DNA of 64,000 nt from Symsagittifera roscoffensis. Lineage: Eukaryota > Xenacoelomorpha > Acoela > Convolutidae. Positions 11,415-24,403 of the stretch are shown one piece after another; within the stretch, counting starts at the first letter, position 1, and every line of letters starts with the position of its first letter. Under the pieces are notes generated by a model. That model had not been told where the DNA came from and made no database searches. It saw only the letters and a list, made by a program, of their open reading frames with translations. The stretch spans positions 2,842,537 to 2,906,536 of the forward strand of contig NC_087071.1 in NCBI RefSeq assembly GCF_963678635.1. The letters are read 5' to 3'. The position numbers and the translations under genes were made by a program.

Positions 11415-11564
11415 TTAGGTCAGTTCTTTGAATTTCCTCAAAGTATAATTGACGTAAGCAACTTGCTTCAAGTCTTCATTTTCCTTTGCAGTGAAGAGTC
11501 GAATCTGAATGTAGGGCGGCTTGTCCATATTGTACTTCTTGATTTTGGCACACACTCTCGTCAT
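11415..11564 (-). CDS. Hypothetical small ORF, 49 aa (copy 2)
   Basis: ATG at 11564, stop at 11415-11417. It begins MTRVCAKIKKYNMDKPPY and ends YTLRKFKELT. Base composition and residue mix look like a real exon. The twin at 10216-10365 in the first duplicate is also fully open and differs by one residue (K to T at position 7). I do not recognise the family. Confidence 0.3.
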   Translation of the reverse strand: MTRVCAKIKKYNMDKPPYIQIRLFTAKENEDLKQVAYVNYTLRKFKELT

Positions 11565-11606
11565 GTTGTGTGTTGATACTTAATATACTCCATTACAGAT
11601 GTCGAG

Positions 11607-12005
11607 CTACTGATTCAAAGTTGACTCTTTTCCAGATTTGGCTTCAGATATAGGTACGAGTCCAAGGTTTTCCACATCAGCGAATAACAGTACTCTGGAT
11701 TGCTCATAATGCTTCTCCTTCTTTTTCACAAAGATATATTTGTTGGGATTTTTCAAAATTTCCAAATCAATCATTTTTAACAGTTGAAAGCAGGGTTCAA
11801 AATATTTTTTCCCTTCTAGCTTTTTGAAACCAAATAAATCTCCCAATTCTTGTTTATATATATATATGTATAAATTTTTATCTAATCTCGGCAGAATTTG
11901 GCTATGAGACGTTCCTATCAAAAGTAAACGAAATTTACGATTCTCCAAAGAACATAAAGAGTTGTGGCTAGATAGATTTCCGTTTCTTCTAAAAATTCTA
12001 TTCAT
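11607..12005 (-). CDS. Hypothetical ORF or exon, 132 codons (copy 2)
   Basis: ATG at 12005, with no recognised domain. The protein is basic and hydrophobic, with a low-complexity YIYIYK run from a TATA microsatellite and a C-terminal half that looks more structured (FGFKKLEGKKYFEPC, then SRVLLFADVENLGLV). In the first duplicate (10408-10638) the same frame is cut by a TGA where this copy has GGA. It could be an exon of an unrecognised minus-strand gene or a chance frame. Confidence 0.3.
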   Translation of the reverse strand: MNRIFRRNGNLSSHNSLCSLENRKFRLLLIGTSHSQILPRLDKNLYIYIYKQELGDLFGFKKLEGKKYFEPCFQLLKMIDLEILKNPNKYIFVKKKEKHYEQSRVLLFADVENLGLVPISEAKSGKESTLNQ

Positions 12006-12244
12006 ACTGGTGAATTAAACTGAACTGTACTAGATTTCCAAACTTTGTATTTTACAGCGGCATCTTTTTGCTAGCTTAGAGTAGGTTTTGGTTGTTTTCT
12101 CCAGAAAACGGAGAAAATATCTGAATTCATTCAAAAAGTATTGAACATTTCTGTAATTTTGATTTAAAAAGAGAAAAATTGGTCTCATCAAATTGGTTGA
12201 TCTTTTTAAATTTCTGAGAAGTTTTGTAGAATGAGATTTCTTGT

Positions 12245-14090
12245 TGAACTGAATCTAACCCAGATTTTTTTATTAGATTAAAGAAATACTTTTTATTGCC
12301 TAAATTTGTCAAAAAACTAGCTTCCTAGCTCTGTCTAGAATCATGTCAGATTCTCGGGTTAGCTTTTTCAAATGATTTTTCTGTTGATATTTGAATAGTT
12401 GTTATAAGAATCTTGTTTCTTTATTCCAGAATGAACACTTTTTAAAATGAAAATCTATATAGTTTTAAACAAAAGTGCAAAAACCTTGTCAAAAATTTTG
12501 CAAGATGTAGAATTTCAGTTAATTTTCTCGGCAAGTATTCAAAATTGCGTTTCATTTTTTTAACGAAACTGTTTCAAAATTTTTTAAAACGTAAAAATCT
12601 TGTTGAAATTATCACAAGTTTTTTAAATCTTTTAAATGACAGATCAGGTGTCGTAATGAAAACACTGTATAATCAGAAATTTTCATTTAATCACAATTGT
12701 ACATATTTTTCAGAATCGGTAAAATTATTAATTTATAGTAATTTCTCCTATGTTTTCATTTAAAAACAGTTATTTCGGATGTGTTTTCAACAGCTTACTC
12801 TGATAAATCTTCAAAATCTAAGCTTCAGTTCAAAAACATTTATTTCAAATGAAAAGAAAAACCAGTTTAGAAACAAGTACGAAATTTAATAAAAGTGTAA
12901 AGAGACAAAAATTATTTTAAAAAAAAGAGATATTTTCCGAGTTCCTTGTCATTTTGTTTTTCATAAGCCACACCATGTTTTCTTCTCAACAGAGATAATA
13001 TATCCTGTTGAAACTTAAATTTAATTTTCTTATTCTTTTTATCACGACTGGTTTCAATTTATTGCCAATCATGCAGAGAAACTCTTAAGAGACTGAAGCA
13101 TTTCTTCGGATCTCGGTAAAAGATGTCAATTTCAAACCCTTCTTCAAATTGTCATTTGTAGTGAATGTTCACTTGCGAGCAAGTGAAAACTCTGTGATTA
13201 TCTCAGGTACACAAATTCGTCTAATTACTTTTCTTTGGATCATATGAAACCCCGTAGTTTTTTCTCGTGGGTGACTTAGACATAGCTACTTCTTTTCAAA
13301 ATTCTCTATTTCGTTTATTCTCGAGTTCTCTCCATTCTGAAACATCTTTGATAGTTTGCTCACTAGACTGGGAGATTTTCTCACATTTGCGAATCTTGAC
13401 AGTTTCGGTACCAAATCCAAACTGGATGCAGTAACTCGCCAGTTCTATTAAGATCACAACATTGATAAAGTATCTTTATTTAGAATTACAAAAAAAAATT
13501 AATTAAATATATAAAAAGTTTTTCATCAATCTCATAACCTCTGTGTTTTTTAGAGAATTTTGATTGGTTGAAACTTTTCTGATTATTCCTAGAATGCAGA
13601 AGATTTGGTAATTCTAAAAGTAAAGTGTAAGGTCTTAATAAAAAGGTATAGGAGTTAATGTGTTGATTTTACAATTTAGAAGGTTCTATATGTTAATGGG
13701 TAATGACATCATTTTCTCTGGTGGAATTTTTCTACAACTTTCACTGTTCTATAAACTTTTAAGTGTTATGACGTCAGTTTTTCTGATGGAAATACTTTTT
13801 TTTGCCTAAATAATTCAAAAGACACTTTCCTAGCTCTGTCGAGAATCATGTCAGACTCTCGGATCAGCTTTTTTCAATTAAGTGTTTTTCTATTGATATT
13901 TGAATAGCTGTTATAAGAATCTTGTTTCTATATTCCAGCCTAAACACCTTCTAACATAAAAATTATGTAGTTTGAACAAGTGTGCAAAAACCCTCTCAAA
14001 AATTTTTGCAAGAATTAGAAATTGAGTTGATTTTCTTGATAAGTATGCAAAATTGCGTTTCAGTTTTTAACAAAAATATTTGAAAAAATT
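12245..14090. repeat. Diverged direct repeat about 1.5 kb apart, in AT-rich DNA
   Basis: The block at about 12245-12560 (CCTAGCTCTGTCTAGAATC, then TTGTTTCTTTATTCCAG) recurs at about 13750-14090 with 10-20% differences by eye. The DNA between them is AT-rich without a convincing gene. Confidence 0.6.
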
Positions 14091-14399
14091 TGCCAAACGT
14101 AACAATCTTCGTGAAATTATCAAAAGTGAGCGAAAACATCTAAGATCTTTTGGAGTAAAATGCATGTTTTTTCTTGGTTTTCCGAAAATTATGCAAACTT
14201 CCAACTTTGTTTCTTAGATGAAAAGGCGAAAAACGCAAAATTTTAATGAAAAAAGAACATGTTGACTTATTGCTAAAAACTTCTTTATTGGTGACTTGGA
14301 TTGCTATTCCATATGTCAATACATTGGTTTTCTTCTGTGTTTCATCAAAATACATGCAAAAATTAGTTTTCTAATTAATTATTTTTGAACAACATTTAA

Positions 14400-14890
14400 A
14401 ATTATTAACATTGCCAGAAAAACTAACAATTTTTTGACAAAATGACTAAAAAAATTTTTGACTTTTTTGAACAAAAAGCGAAAATTGTTTCAATTTTTTT
14501 GACAAGATGCAGAAAATGTTTAAGATTTTTTGACAAAATGTGAAAAATGTTTCAAGTTCTTTCACAAAATGCGAAAATGTTTCAATTTTTTGTGACAAAA
14601 TGCAAAAAGTGTTTCACATTTTTTGACAAAATGCGAAAAGTGTTTCATTTTTTGTGACAAAATGCAAAAAGTGTTTCACATGTTTTGACAAAATGCGAAA
14701 AGTGTTTCATTTTTTGTGGTAATATGTGAAAAAATTTTCACTTTTTTGATAAAAAAATAAAAGTGTTTCATTTTTTTGACAAGATGCGAAAAGTGTTTCA
14801 ATTTTTTTTGAAATCTGTAAAAATTGTTTCACTTTTTCTACAAAATGTGAATACTATTTCAGTTTTTTGACAAGGAGCAAAAAACGATCA
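14400..14890. repeat. Minisatellite of about 30-31 bp units
   Basis: About 14 degenerate units of TTTTTTGACAAAATGC followed by GAAAAGTGTTTCA-type bases. The regular spacing and shared errors point to local amplification. No coding potential. Confidence 0.85.
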
Positions 14891-15135
14891 GGTATTTTTT
14901 ACTTCTAATTTTTCTAGTTTTGTTCTAATATTTGTTCAAAAAAATTTCAAACTTTTTAACAAGTGTGCGAATTGGGAGCACTAAATTAGGTTGTATTCTA
15001 TTTGTTTTTCATTGATTAACCCTGAACCTCTCATCTATTCTCATAAATAAAATAAAAATTGAAGAAATTTAATAATTACAGAGAAGGAAATTAATACCAA
15101 ACAACAATTATTTACAAAAATATCCAATCAAAGAG

Positions 15136-15565
15136 CTGTCCAGAGTTCTGTAGGTTCTCTATAGAACGCAGAACTGGACGAGGTTGTAGTGATTGTTGTG
15201 GTGCTGGAGGCGTCATATTTCTGAGAAACTTTCACCTTCATCTACTGTGATGGGGTTTTCAGCTGGTTCTGCTTCCTCCCAACATATCTAGAGTCAGGAG
15301 TGTCGAGGTAGTTCATTCCCACGTCCTCAGCCATTTCCTCCATCATTTGCATTTCTCCAAATTGGTTCTCTGTCATGGGTATTTTCGTCATATGATGTCC
15401 GTTGCAATCCTTTTGCATCACTCCCACCATATGCCAGACTTGAATTGGGATGTCCATTCAAGCCAGAAAAACTCCAGAGACTGCTTCTCGCACTTGAGCT
15501 TGTACTAGATCAGACAAAATTTCTATAGAGTGCATGAGGTTGCTGTTTTGCGCTGAGAAGATCAT
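15136..15565 (-). pseudogene. Broken unknown ORF, about 143 codons with two in-frame stops
   Basis: From an ATG at 15565 one minus frame runs 35 codons to a TGA, continues 71 codons (ATG at 15457) to a TAG, then about 36 more codons to a TGA. The residues look protein-like: a helix with HSIEILSDLVQAQVREAV, a Met/Glu-rich stretch (MQMMEEMAEDVG), and a Thr/Ser-rich end. The pieces share a frame, which suggests one decayed gene. It lies 1.8 kb from the polymerase relic on the opposite strand and might belong to the same element. No family recognised. Confidence 0.4.
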
Positions 15566-17370
15566 TTTGAAAAATAAATTGATCAAAATATACAGAATAA
15601 AACAATGATTGATTTACAGTTGAAAGAGGAGGTAGTTGACGGTAGTTAAGTTGAATTTAAAGTATTTGGAGCTGAGAGAAGGGGTAGTTGCCGGTAGTTT
15701 AGTTGAAAATAAATTGATTTTCAGGTAGGAGTGAGGGGTACCCCCAAATCGAATGTTTGGGTTTAACCAGTCAGAATCGATTTTCCTTATTTCGATTGTA
15801 GTCGTATCCAATCAGGTTTCAGCTTTTATCTTGGAATTCTTATATAAAAGTCGTGTACATTAGGAAACGAAGTCCTAATAGGATCTTTTTGTATTTTCTC
15901 GTTTCCAATCACAAAAAAGTTCGTTTTTCTTTGAGTTGTCGAATCCAACCAGAGGACTCTTTTAAGGACCTAACTCTCCCAAATGAGTAAAAATTTACAC
16001 AAAATCAACCGCAAAAAGGAATGACCAAAAATTGTTTGCTGTAAAAATAAGGAAAAATTGCCGATACGAGTATCAAAAGAAAAGCAAACAAGTAGCATTT
16101 CCACAGTTTTTTTCAGCAAGTTATTTGAATTTTTCGTATGTAATCAATAAGAAATTGAGTAGATAGTCATGAGTAGATAGTCATGTCTTTTGAGTAGATA
16201 GTCATGTCTTTTGATTTTGATGTAAATTTGAGATGATAACTCAAAGTTGTTGAATTTTTCAAAATATATCTCTGAAAATCTGATTCCAAGGCTGATCAAG
16301 CAGGATTTTGAGCTGAAAAATCTTTAAAGAAAAGTGACATTTTTTTTACAACATTTTGGATCGGGTAGGGGATAAAAAAGTCTGTGATATACTATCGTAC
16401 GAAATTTTTGTACTGAAATTTCGTTCCTATTCAAGTGTAATTCTGCCGTAGGTTTGAAGCTTTATACGCAATATGTGTATCAAAATGTAAACTCTTTGAT
16501 CGAGTAAGTTTCCCTAATTAGATTTTTACTTAGTCGGATAACTCTACTTTCCACATAATAAACTACCAAAAAAAATTATGAAAAAACAAGAGTCAGCATC
16601 TATTTCATCAAAAAGAGAATCACTTGGATTTTTTTTGTAAAGTAAGTCGAGGAAACTCAATTGTTTTTTGACAGACTTTTTTCAAATAACGATTAAGGTT
16701 TTTAAAAAATAATAAACAGTTCAGATTCAGAGCACGCTGGAATCTGATGGGCTGATTTCCAACAAAACAGTGTTACTTATAGAATAATCAATTCTGATTG
16801 GTTGATTTTCCCTAAGCAACAGCAAATCAAAGTTATTTCGTTCTGATTTTCTCTACCTTGAAAGCCATCAATCTAAACTTGATAACAATTTCAATCATTT
16901 TGAACAATTCAAACTAAGTACAAACAATCTATAAATTATTTGGGACGTTTCAACTCTCCCAATTTTGTAGGTGTCATTTAATTTTTTTTAAATTTAGTAC
17001 ATGCTACATTTAGTACATATAGAATAATTCCTTAAGACGCAATTTTTTTTGGAAGCCTTCACTCAACAGCAATGAGAAAGTGAAATGTGAGGACAGTGAC
17101 AAAGAGTACAGACATCCTAAAAAATTGCGTGCGATGAGTTATTTTTTGTCCGGAATAAAATTATTGTACTTACGACCAGCAAGAAGCACGTAAAGTCAAC
17201 CCCAAATTCAAGAAAGGGTGTATCGTGCGAGAACGAGTGATTCTGTTGCTGATTTGAATAAAAGGTTGCTTTGATTTCTGTTGTTTTGAAAATGAGGAAG
17301 ATAGTGATCAGCTACAGGATGAGTTGAATGCCTCTCAACCTTTCTTGACAGATACCGAGATGGAAAATGG
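15566..17370. other. AT-rich stretch without a gene
   Basis: Only a short triplication of GAGTAGATAGTCAT near 16155-16215 stands out. No coding frame is supported. Confidence 0.4.
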
Positions 17371-17374
17371 ACGC

Positions 17375-20300
17375 GACAGGGTGTTTAATTTTCAACTTTC
17401 AAAGTAGATTTAAATCTACTTAATGAAAAACTGGATCAAGTCTTTGAAGAACTTGATTGCGCAGCAAAAATTAACCTTGCCTTGGGATTTGTGTTACGTA
17501 AAATAGAAACAGTCAAATATCGTCATTTCTACGCTCATGAAAATATGACACTCTTTGATAAGTCTATGCTGTCTGTACTAAAACAGACTTGACGACTATA
17601 CAGAACAAAGTCAATAAGCAAGACATCATTGAGGTTTGAACGCAAGAGAGACAAAATACGAAATGGCGATTCAAGATAATCACTGATAAAAAATTATTGC
17701 TGCCTTAATAAAAAACCTACCCATTGGATGTAGAGATTCGGTCATTCCCGAAGTACGTCTGAGAAATCAGTAAGTTACCTGTTTGATTTCGGACTCGAGG
17801 AAGCAACCATACAATGACAGTTTGTTTGTTTCGAGCGCTTGCAGTTCGTTTGCATGGAACAACTAGTCTTGAAACATCCACCTCCAATATTTTTAATAAT
17901 TTTCTTGAAAATCAGAATGTGATCCAAAAGAGTTTCATGGAGTTTCGATAGACAATCTACCAATACTTGAAGATGTAGTCGAGAAAAACATCTTTATCTA
18001 CAAAATTGACATCGAAGATGGAGAATTCGTGGGAGAATTAACTCGGAGAAGCATCAGTGAATACGAGAATACAGTAAAATTTCTACAATAAAACAACCAC
18101 AGTATTCACGTCCTCAACATCGACAACTTTTTCAAATGCTTGTGATGCCCAACTTGCCATACGTTTTTCAAAATGTCTCGTCACTTCAACTGCCATCTTT
18201 TTTGTTGCAAAAAACAATCAAAAAAATTTTCACCAAAGATCGAGTTGAAAAATTTTCATCAAAAAAGGATACACTCTGAGAGCTGTTGTTTGAAAAATTG
18301 GACGGGTTCAATATTGAGTATACCAGATAACAAACGTTGTTTAAATATGTTGCCATTTTTGACTTTGAGTCAATTTGCGTACCATCCGATGAACTAAAAC
18401 CAACAGAAATAATATCATGGATCGGGAAGTATGATCCCATATCAGTGTACATTTACTTTACAAACCCGTGTTTTTGTGTGACAATGATCCACAATCCCTC
18501 AATATTGCCTTTGTGACAAATTTGAGTCATAGGCGGGAAAAAAATAAAGCCGAAATGCAATCAAATTTTCCGGAAATCGAAAATATTTTCAAAAAGCTGC
18601 TACACATAATTGTCAGCATCCTTAATGAACGAGGCAGTTTTAGTGAGAGTGAAGCAAGAGAGTACGAAGACGAATGTATCGAGGATGAGGAAGAACAGAC
18701 GCAACAACTCACTTTCTCAGTATTCAAAAAAATTCAATTGATTGTTTTGATGCATAATCTAGAGAGATACAGAAACACTCTACCAGTGTTTGGATTCAAC
18801 AGTGGTCGGTTTTATATAAACCTCACTAAACCATACCTGATTCCCTACCCTATCAACGAAAAAGAAATTGAACCTTCAGTTATCAAGAAAGCAAACGACC
18901 TTGTTTCCTTCAAATTTGGAGATGTTCTGGACATTACGAAGTTTTTTGGTGGACTTACTTTTTTAGACTCTTTTCTAAAAGCTTAAAAAGCCCGAGACAT
19001 AAAAGGATACTTTCCATACGAGTGGTTTGATACTCCCAACAAACTTGATGAACAACTACCCTCGTATGATGACTTCTACAGGTACCTGAAGAATAGCAAC
19101 CTTCTCAATGAAGAGTATGACGATTTTCAGAAGCTTCTCAATTCTGGGTTAACTGAAGAGCAAGCCTTGAAAAAACTCGGGTTTAAACCAAACCACCTAC
19201 GGTATTGGAAAACTACAAGTACCTTAAACCTATCTGGGAATAGAAAAATATGGCAACATTTCGCTGTTTTCTACTGTGTAAGAATAACAAGCATGTTGTT
19301 CCTACCCTTTAAGCTATGCAGAAAATGATGAAATTTATCATGACAAAGGGATAGACATGTTGAGGCTCGGCTGCTCACTACCGAATCTAACAAACATCTG
19401 TCTATACAAGTCAGCCGACTATTAGTTTTAACCGTTATTTTCGAGTGATAACGACTTGCTCGAAAAAATATGGGAAGATATGACAGGTGATCCTTTAATT
19501 GTTTTCACGAGGAAAGCAGTAGCAAACGAGACGTTTATTTGAAAAACAAACAACTTGTGTAAATAAATCTTTGCTTTTGATGCTAGTCAACTATATACTT
19601 AATCTATGTGTCAGGATAGGCCGCCATGCTTGTATACGAGATGAGAATACAATGAAGAAACACAAAAACTCAGGGCTAGGCAAAATCGAGTTCGAACATT
19701 TGAAAATACGGTCTTGTCTTAGTTTCGAGCAATCAATTTGGAATGCAAAATTGTGAGTTACTACACTACAGGAAAACAGAAAAAAAACAAATTGCTTCAT
19801 TGTTGATGGTTATTGCAACCATTGTAAGACTGTTTTTAAAGCAATGGGTTGTTGTTTCCATTTTTGTCATTGTCAAGAAACTAGACCAAGCCTAACTGAT
19901 GATGATATCAAACAAGGAACCAAGAAAAGAGAAATTGACGAGCTTCGAAAATATTGCATTCGAGAAAAAGGATACTCTATAAAAAAAATTTGGGAGTGTA
20001 GTTGATGGGATCAATTGAAACACAATGTAGACGAGAAAAACCACGCAAAATTTCACTTTCCCTTCAAATGACCTCTTTCTACCTATTCACTACTGCAAGA
20101 CATCGGAAATGAAACAAGTTTCGTCTACGTGCAATGCAATCTGAGTGCTCTAGACGAAATAAAAGTGAATTTCTCCAATTCCCCATCTATTTTCAAAAAC
20201 AATGATGTTACCAGAAACGGTATTGGGGAATATATGAAAAGATATGCGGAACGAAACGATTTGTAAAAACAACAGCAACGAAGATTGATATCGACCCTCA

Positions 20301-21300
20301 ATTTGACAACGGAACACTTATAACACCACTTTTCAAATTTTACTTGTATCTTGGACTACAAAGTGCAAAAAATCATCGGCTTGATCAATACACACCGCGT
20401 AAAATATTCAACATTTTTCATCAGTCTCTTGTTGATGCTAGGTGAGCCGGTGAGGAAAATTACTTTTCTGGTGTGGTAGCCGAGACAATGAAACAGGCTG
20501 TTGAAACCGGCTGAAACAGGTTCTTTGCGGCTATCAAATAATGAACCGATCAAAACATACAATGACAAAATATCTTGGTGATGAAAAAACCCCAAACTCT
20601 ATCAATAACTAGTTCATCAAGAGACTAAATATCGTAGCAAAAAATTTTTATGAAGTCGAACTTGTTGAAGCTACTATAGGGCATCCTGAACCAGTTATAC
20701 TAGGATTTTTTATACTACAGTATGCCAAATTGAGAATGTTTGAGCTGTATTATAATTTTTTGGATAAATTTTGCGATGTCAACAAATTTGAAGAACTCGA
20801 AAAAGACACCGATTCCCTCTATTTGGCTTTGGCGGAAGAAGATTTAGATGAACGTATCCTTCGCTGCAAGCGAGCAGAATGGTCTGAAAAGCGAAGCAAG
20901 GACTGTCGAGACAATTTTAGAGCAGATGCGAAAAACAACTTTTCCCACGTACTTGCTGCTCTAAGCATAAAAACCACGGCAAGAGAGAACCAGGATTGTT
21001 CAAGGAGCAGTTTAGATGCATCGAAATGCTCAGCCTGTGTAGCAAAACTTATTGCTGTTACGATAGTAAAAGTCAAAAATTTAAGTTGAGCAGTAAAGGA
21101 CTGAACAAACATGAATTAAAAGACTCTGCAGATTATCCGATGGCAAAGTAGCGACAACTATTGGAGGAGGCAGTGAATTTGAAGTCAACTAACAGAGGAT
21201 TTAAAAGCGATGTTACCAAATAAATTGTGAAAGATACAATTACATTTCGAATGTCTTAGCTACATCTCAAAAAAGCAAGTAGATTTGATTCTTAACTCAG
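17375..21300 (+). pseudogene. Relic of a protein-primed type B DNA polymerase (Polinton/Maverick- or adintovirus-like)
   Basis: Fragments in all three plus frames follow one colinear order. An N-terminal region has INLALGFVL at about 17470. Open stretches lie at 18468-18986 (172 codons) and 18987-19200, the latter with GYFPYEWFDTP and an EEYDDFQKLL helix. A palm motif A-like FAFDASQLY is near 19575. The stretch 20690-21100 has YAKLRMFELYYNFLDKF and the motif C signature DTDSLYLAL (about 20805). It ends with CSKTYCC- and SSKGLN-like pieces in another frame. These signatures occur together in the B-family polymerases of Polinton-type elements and related viruses. At least ten stops or shifts break it, so it cannot be functional. 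No integrase, ATPase or capsid gene and no terminal repeats were found. Confidence 0.75.
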
Positions 21301-22628
21301 AATCTGGTTTTGCTGTTCTAACTAAGGATTGGGGGAAATTAATGGCCAACAGTTTGGCAATCAGATGTTTGCCGGTTGAGTGGGTGTTTCAAAGTCTAGA
21401 AATGCACTACTTGCTATACATCTGTCAACAAAAAAACATCTAACAAATTTTAAACAGAATGAAGTGAAATGATTTGAATTTAATTTTCAAGATTTATAAT
21501 CTCTGTGAAACAAAATATGGGAACCATTGTATATTATAATTGAGATTTTGCTGCAAGATAATTGCTTGACCTGAAATGAAAGAGTCGATATGTAAATTTC
21601 AGCTCAGAAACAAAACTTTATATAAAATAATGGTGTCTGGCGAGCAAAAATAGATAAACTGAGAACTCTCGAAACTAAATCATTCTCTTGGAAATCATCA
21701 CTCTGGTCTGATTATCATAAAAAATGCTTGTTTCTTTGTATGAAATTATTGAGCAATTGATTATTATTCTCGCTAAAGCATTGTTTTACGGTGTTGACCT
21801 CCCTAGCTCAAAACGGCTAATCAAAAACTGCTAATTGAACAATTTCCATTAATGCAAATTGTTTAACTAGCGTTTTTTTTGATGGCGACAACAAAATTTT
21901 TCCAACAGATTTTAAAAATGCCCCCAAAATTTTTTTTGTGTTTTATTTTTCAACCGCAAATCGAATTTTGTACTCAAACAAACCTTCTTCAAAAAACTTT
22001 TTCAAAATTTTTTGCGTATAACGAAGTCCTGGATACACTAATAATGAATTTTTTTCCTTTTTGCTTAAGAATTTTTATCAAAAAACCCAAAAAACTCTTA
22101 TTTTTTTGCATGATTGGTTCATGTATGCCTTGATCATTGTCTGGTAATTTAAAAATTTGAATTTAAAAGAACCTCTTTGAAAATTTTTGCCGAAAGATAA
22201 AAGTTTGATACTTTCGTTATATTTACTGTGTCATTGTGTTTTTTGACATTTTAGGCCATTTCCAATGCATTTTCAATTCGAATCTTTGGTTACTCTACGT
22301 TTGAGCTACCATTTTTTTTTGTCAATTGTGTTCGGTTACGAACATGACCAAAAAAATTTGAGTTATTAAAATATATAGATCAAAATTTTTGGTTCATGGT
22401 AAAATGCTACTCATACAATTTCCATATATTAAAAATTACTAAAAATAGACCTTTCATGCAGTTTTCTGTACTAATGGAATAGCATGAAAAGTGTATGACT
22501 AGCATTTTTCCATACATGAAAATTTTATATGGCTGGCAGTTTTGGTCAACCTGGGTCTTTTGAATATTATACGTTGTAACTTATAGACAGCTAAAACAAG
22601 AAGCATTTAATTAGAAAAAATATGGCCT
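21300..22628. other. AT-rich stretch without a gene
   Basis: Homopolymer-rich DNA between the polymerase relic and the assembly gap. The open frames present are composed mainly of Phe/Lys/Leu runs from T/A tracts, and I do not regard them as genes. Confidence 0.4.
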
Positions 22629-22828
22629 NNNNNNNNNNNNNNNNNNNNNNNNNNNNNNNNNNNNNNNNNNNNNNNNNNNNNNNNNNNNNNNNNNNNNNNN
22701 NNNNNNNNNNNNNNNNNNNNNNNNNNNNNNNNNNNNNNNNNNNNNNNNNNNNNNNNNNNNNNNNNNNNNNNNNNNNNNNNNNNNNNNNNNNNNNNNNNNN
22801 NNNNNNNNNNNNNNNNNNNNNNNNNNNN
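22629..22828. other. Assembly gap (200 N)
   Basis: Exactly 200 unknown bases, a scaffold gap of standard size rather than a measured length. Downstream exons of the minus-strand RING gene could be lost here. Confidence 1.
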
Positions 22829-24403
22829 TTATCATAAAGTTTTATTCAATTTTTTTAAATGCCTTAAATTAGGTAGAAAGCATTATTACCATACAATGAA
22901 ATATTAAAATAAGCATTTTTCTCAAAATCTGGCAATACATAACAATCTATTTGCAAAAACGATTTTCCACAAAAAGGTTCTCAAAATTTTTGTAAACTGA
23001 AACTATAGTCTGTTTTCCATACTGAGAAATTATTTTAGAAGCGTAATTTTAGAAACAATTTTCCATGTTTGAAATAATAATGTTTTGATAATTTGTATCT
23101 ATCCAAAAACACACTAACAAATAAGATTTTTTTATAATATCACCCAGAAGGTAAGTGTCACTATCAATCAGATGAACTGCAAATTATGACGTCTTCCGTG
23201 TATAATATTGTTCGAGTTTCTTATTTACAGACTTATATAATAAGAAATGTATTATTGTGTATGGCAAGAAGTTAACTTATTGAAAAAAATTTGAAATCAG
23301 AAACAGTGACTGTTTATTACAGACATTGGCTTATATTAGCTAATGACAAACAAAAACACTATATATTGAAACTATATCTCAAAACTAAGCGAATGGTTTC
23401 CAAATTGGTCTTGAAATTCTAAAATATTGTAAAAAAAAAGTGCTCAAAGAAGAAAAATACTGAAAAGTTGTGCAATGCAAATATACATCACAGTTTATGC
23501 TCAGAAAAACAAAACCTTAATCATTAATTTCATTTGAACAAAATAGATCAACTAAGAACAAACTGCATATTTTTTATCCTGATACATGGGACAAGTATGC
23601 GCTAATTTATATGGACACCAGAACCTTTTCAATGTGTTTATCAATTGAAATTTTTTATCTTAGATTAGAATAATTTTGTTTTTTTTTGTCACAGATTTCG
23701 CCGGCTTGTGTATCTGTTGTATATGGCTGAAAATTTACTATACAACAAACTTCGAAGGTAAAAAGTGTCTTTTCATTGTAGAGATAGGTTCATATTAATT
23801 AATAAAAAACGAAAATCCTTGTATTTTATACATTAACATAATTTTTTGTGGGAAAAGTCTGAATACGTTTTAAAAGCAAAATATAATATTTTCCCGGCAT
23901 TTTTTTTGGTGAAATGCTCGCTTAAGCATAGAAGCGAGTTTGCAAAATAATGAAAAACTATTCTTTTTCTCAACCCGATGATTTTTTAGAAAAACTAATA
24001 ACACATGTCATTACGTTATTACAAATTTCATTAACACATGTTAATAACACATGTCATTATGTCATTATGTCATTACAAAATGAAAATTCTATGACAATTT
24101 TCTGAGGCCATAGTTCCTAAACAACAAAAACTGCCTCAAAATTGATTTGTTTGATCTTTTGGAAAAAAAAAGTTTCGATTGAAAAAAGCTTGTGGTACGA
24201 TTTCTTTGAACTGTTATCATATCATAAATTTTTGTATAGACATCGTATTTGAAGTTCTATGATAAGTCTTTTTATTCCATCGAGGTCAATCCGGGAAAAT
24301 TGATATAACGTTCACCAAAGCTAAGCTATTTTTGCTTTTGAAGAAAAATTCGTTGAACGTTTAAAACAGCTGAGAAAAATGCAATCATTTTGAAAAATCT
24401 AAC
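22829..24403. other. AT-rich stretch downstream of the last recognised exon of the RING gene
   Basis: No further exon of the minus-strand gene could be recognised here. A short ACACATGTCATTA-type repeat lies at about 24000-24075. The gene's terminal exon, stop and poly(A) site are not located. Confidence 0.4.

Larger units (their letters stand above)
9818..12214. repeat. Tandem duplication, two units of about 1.2 kb
   Basis: The segment starting GAAGTTCATGCAGCC at 9818 recurs at 11016 and is near-identical for about 1198 bp; the second copy ends near 12214. Differences are scattered single bases and small indels. Each unit holds the same small ORFs. Confidence 0.9.

Noticed and set aside
22611-22837. 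ORFs across the gap
   Set aside because: They consist of N.
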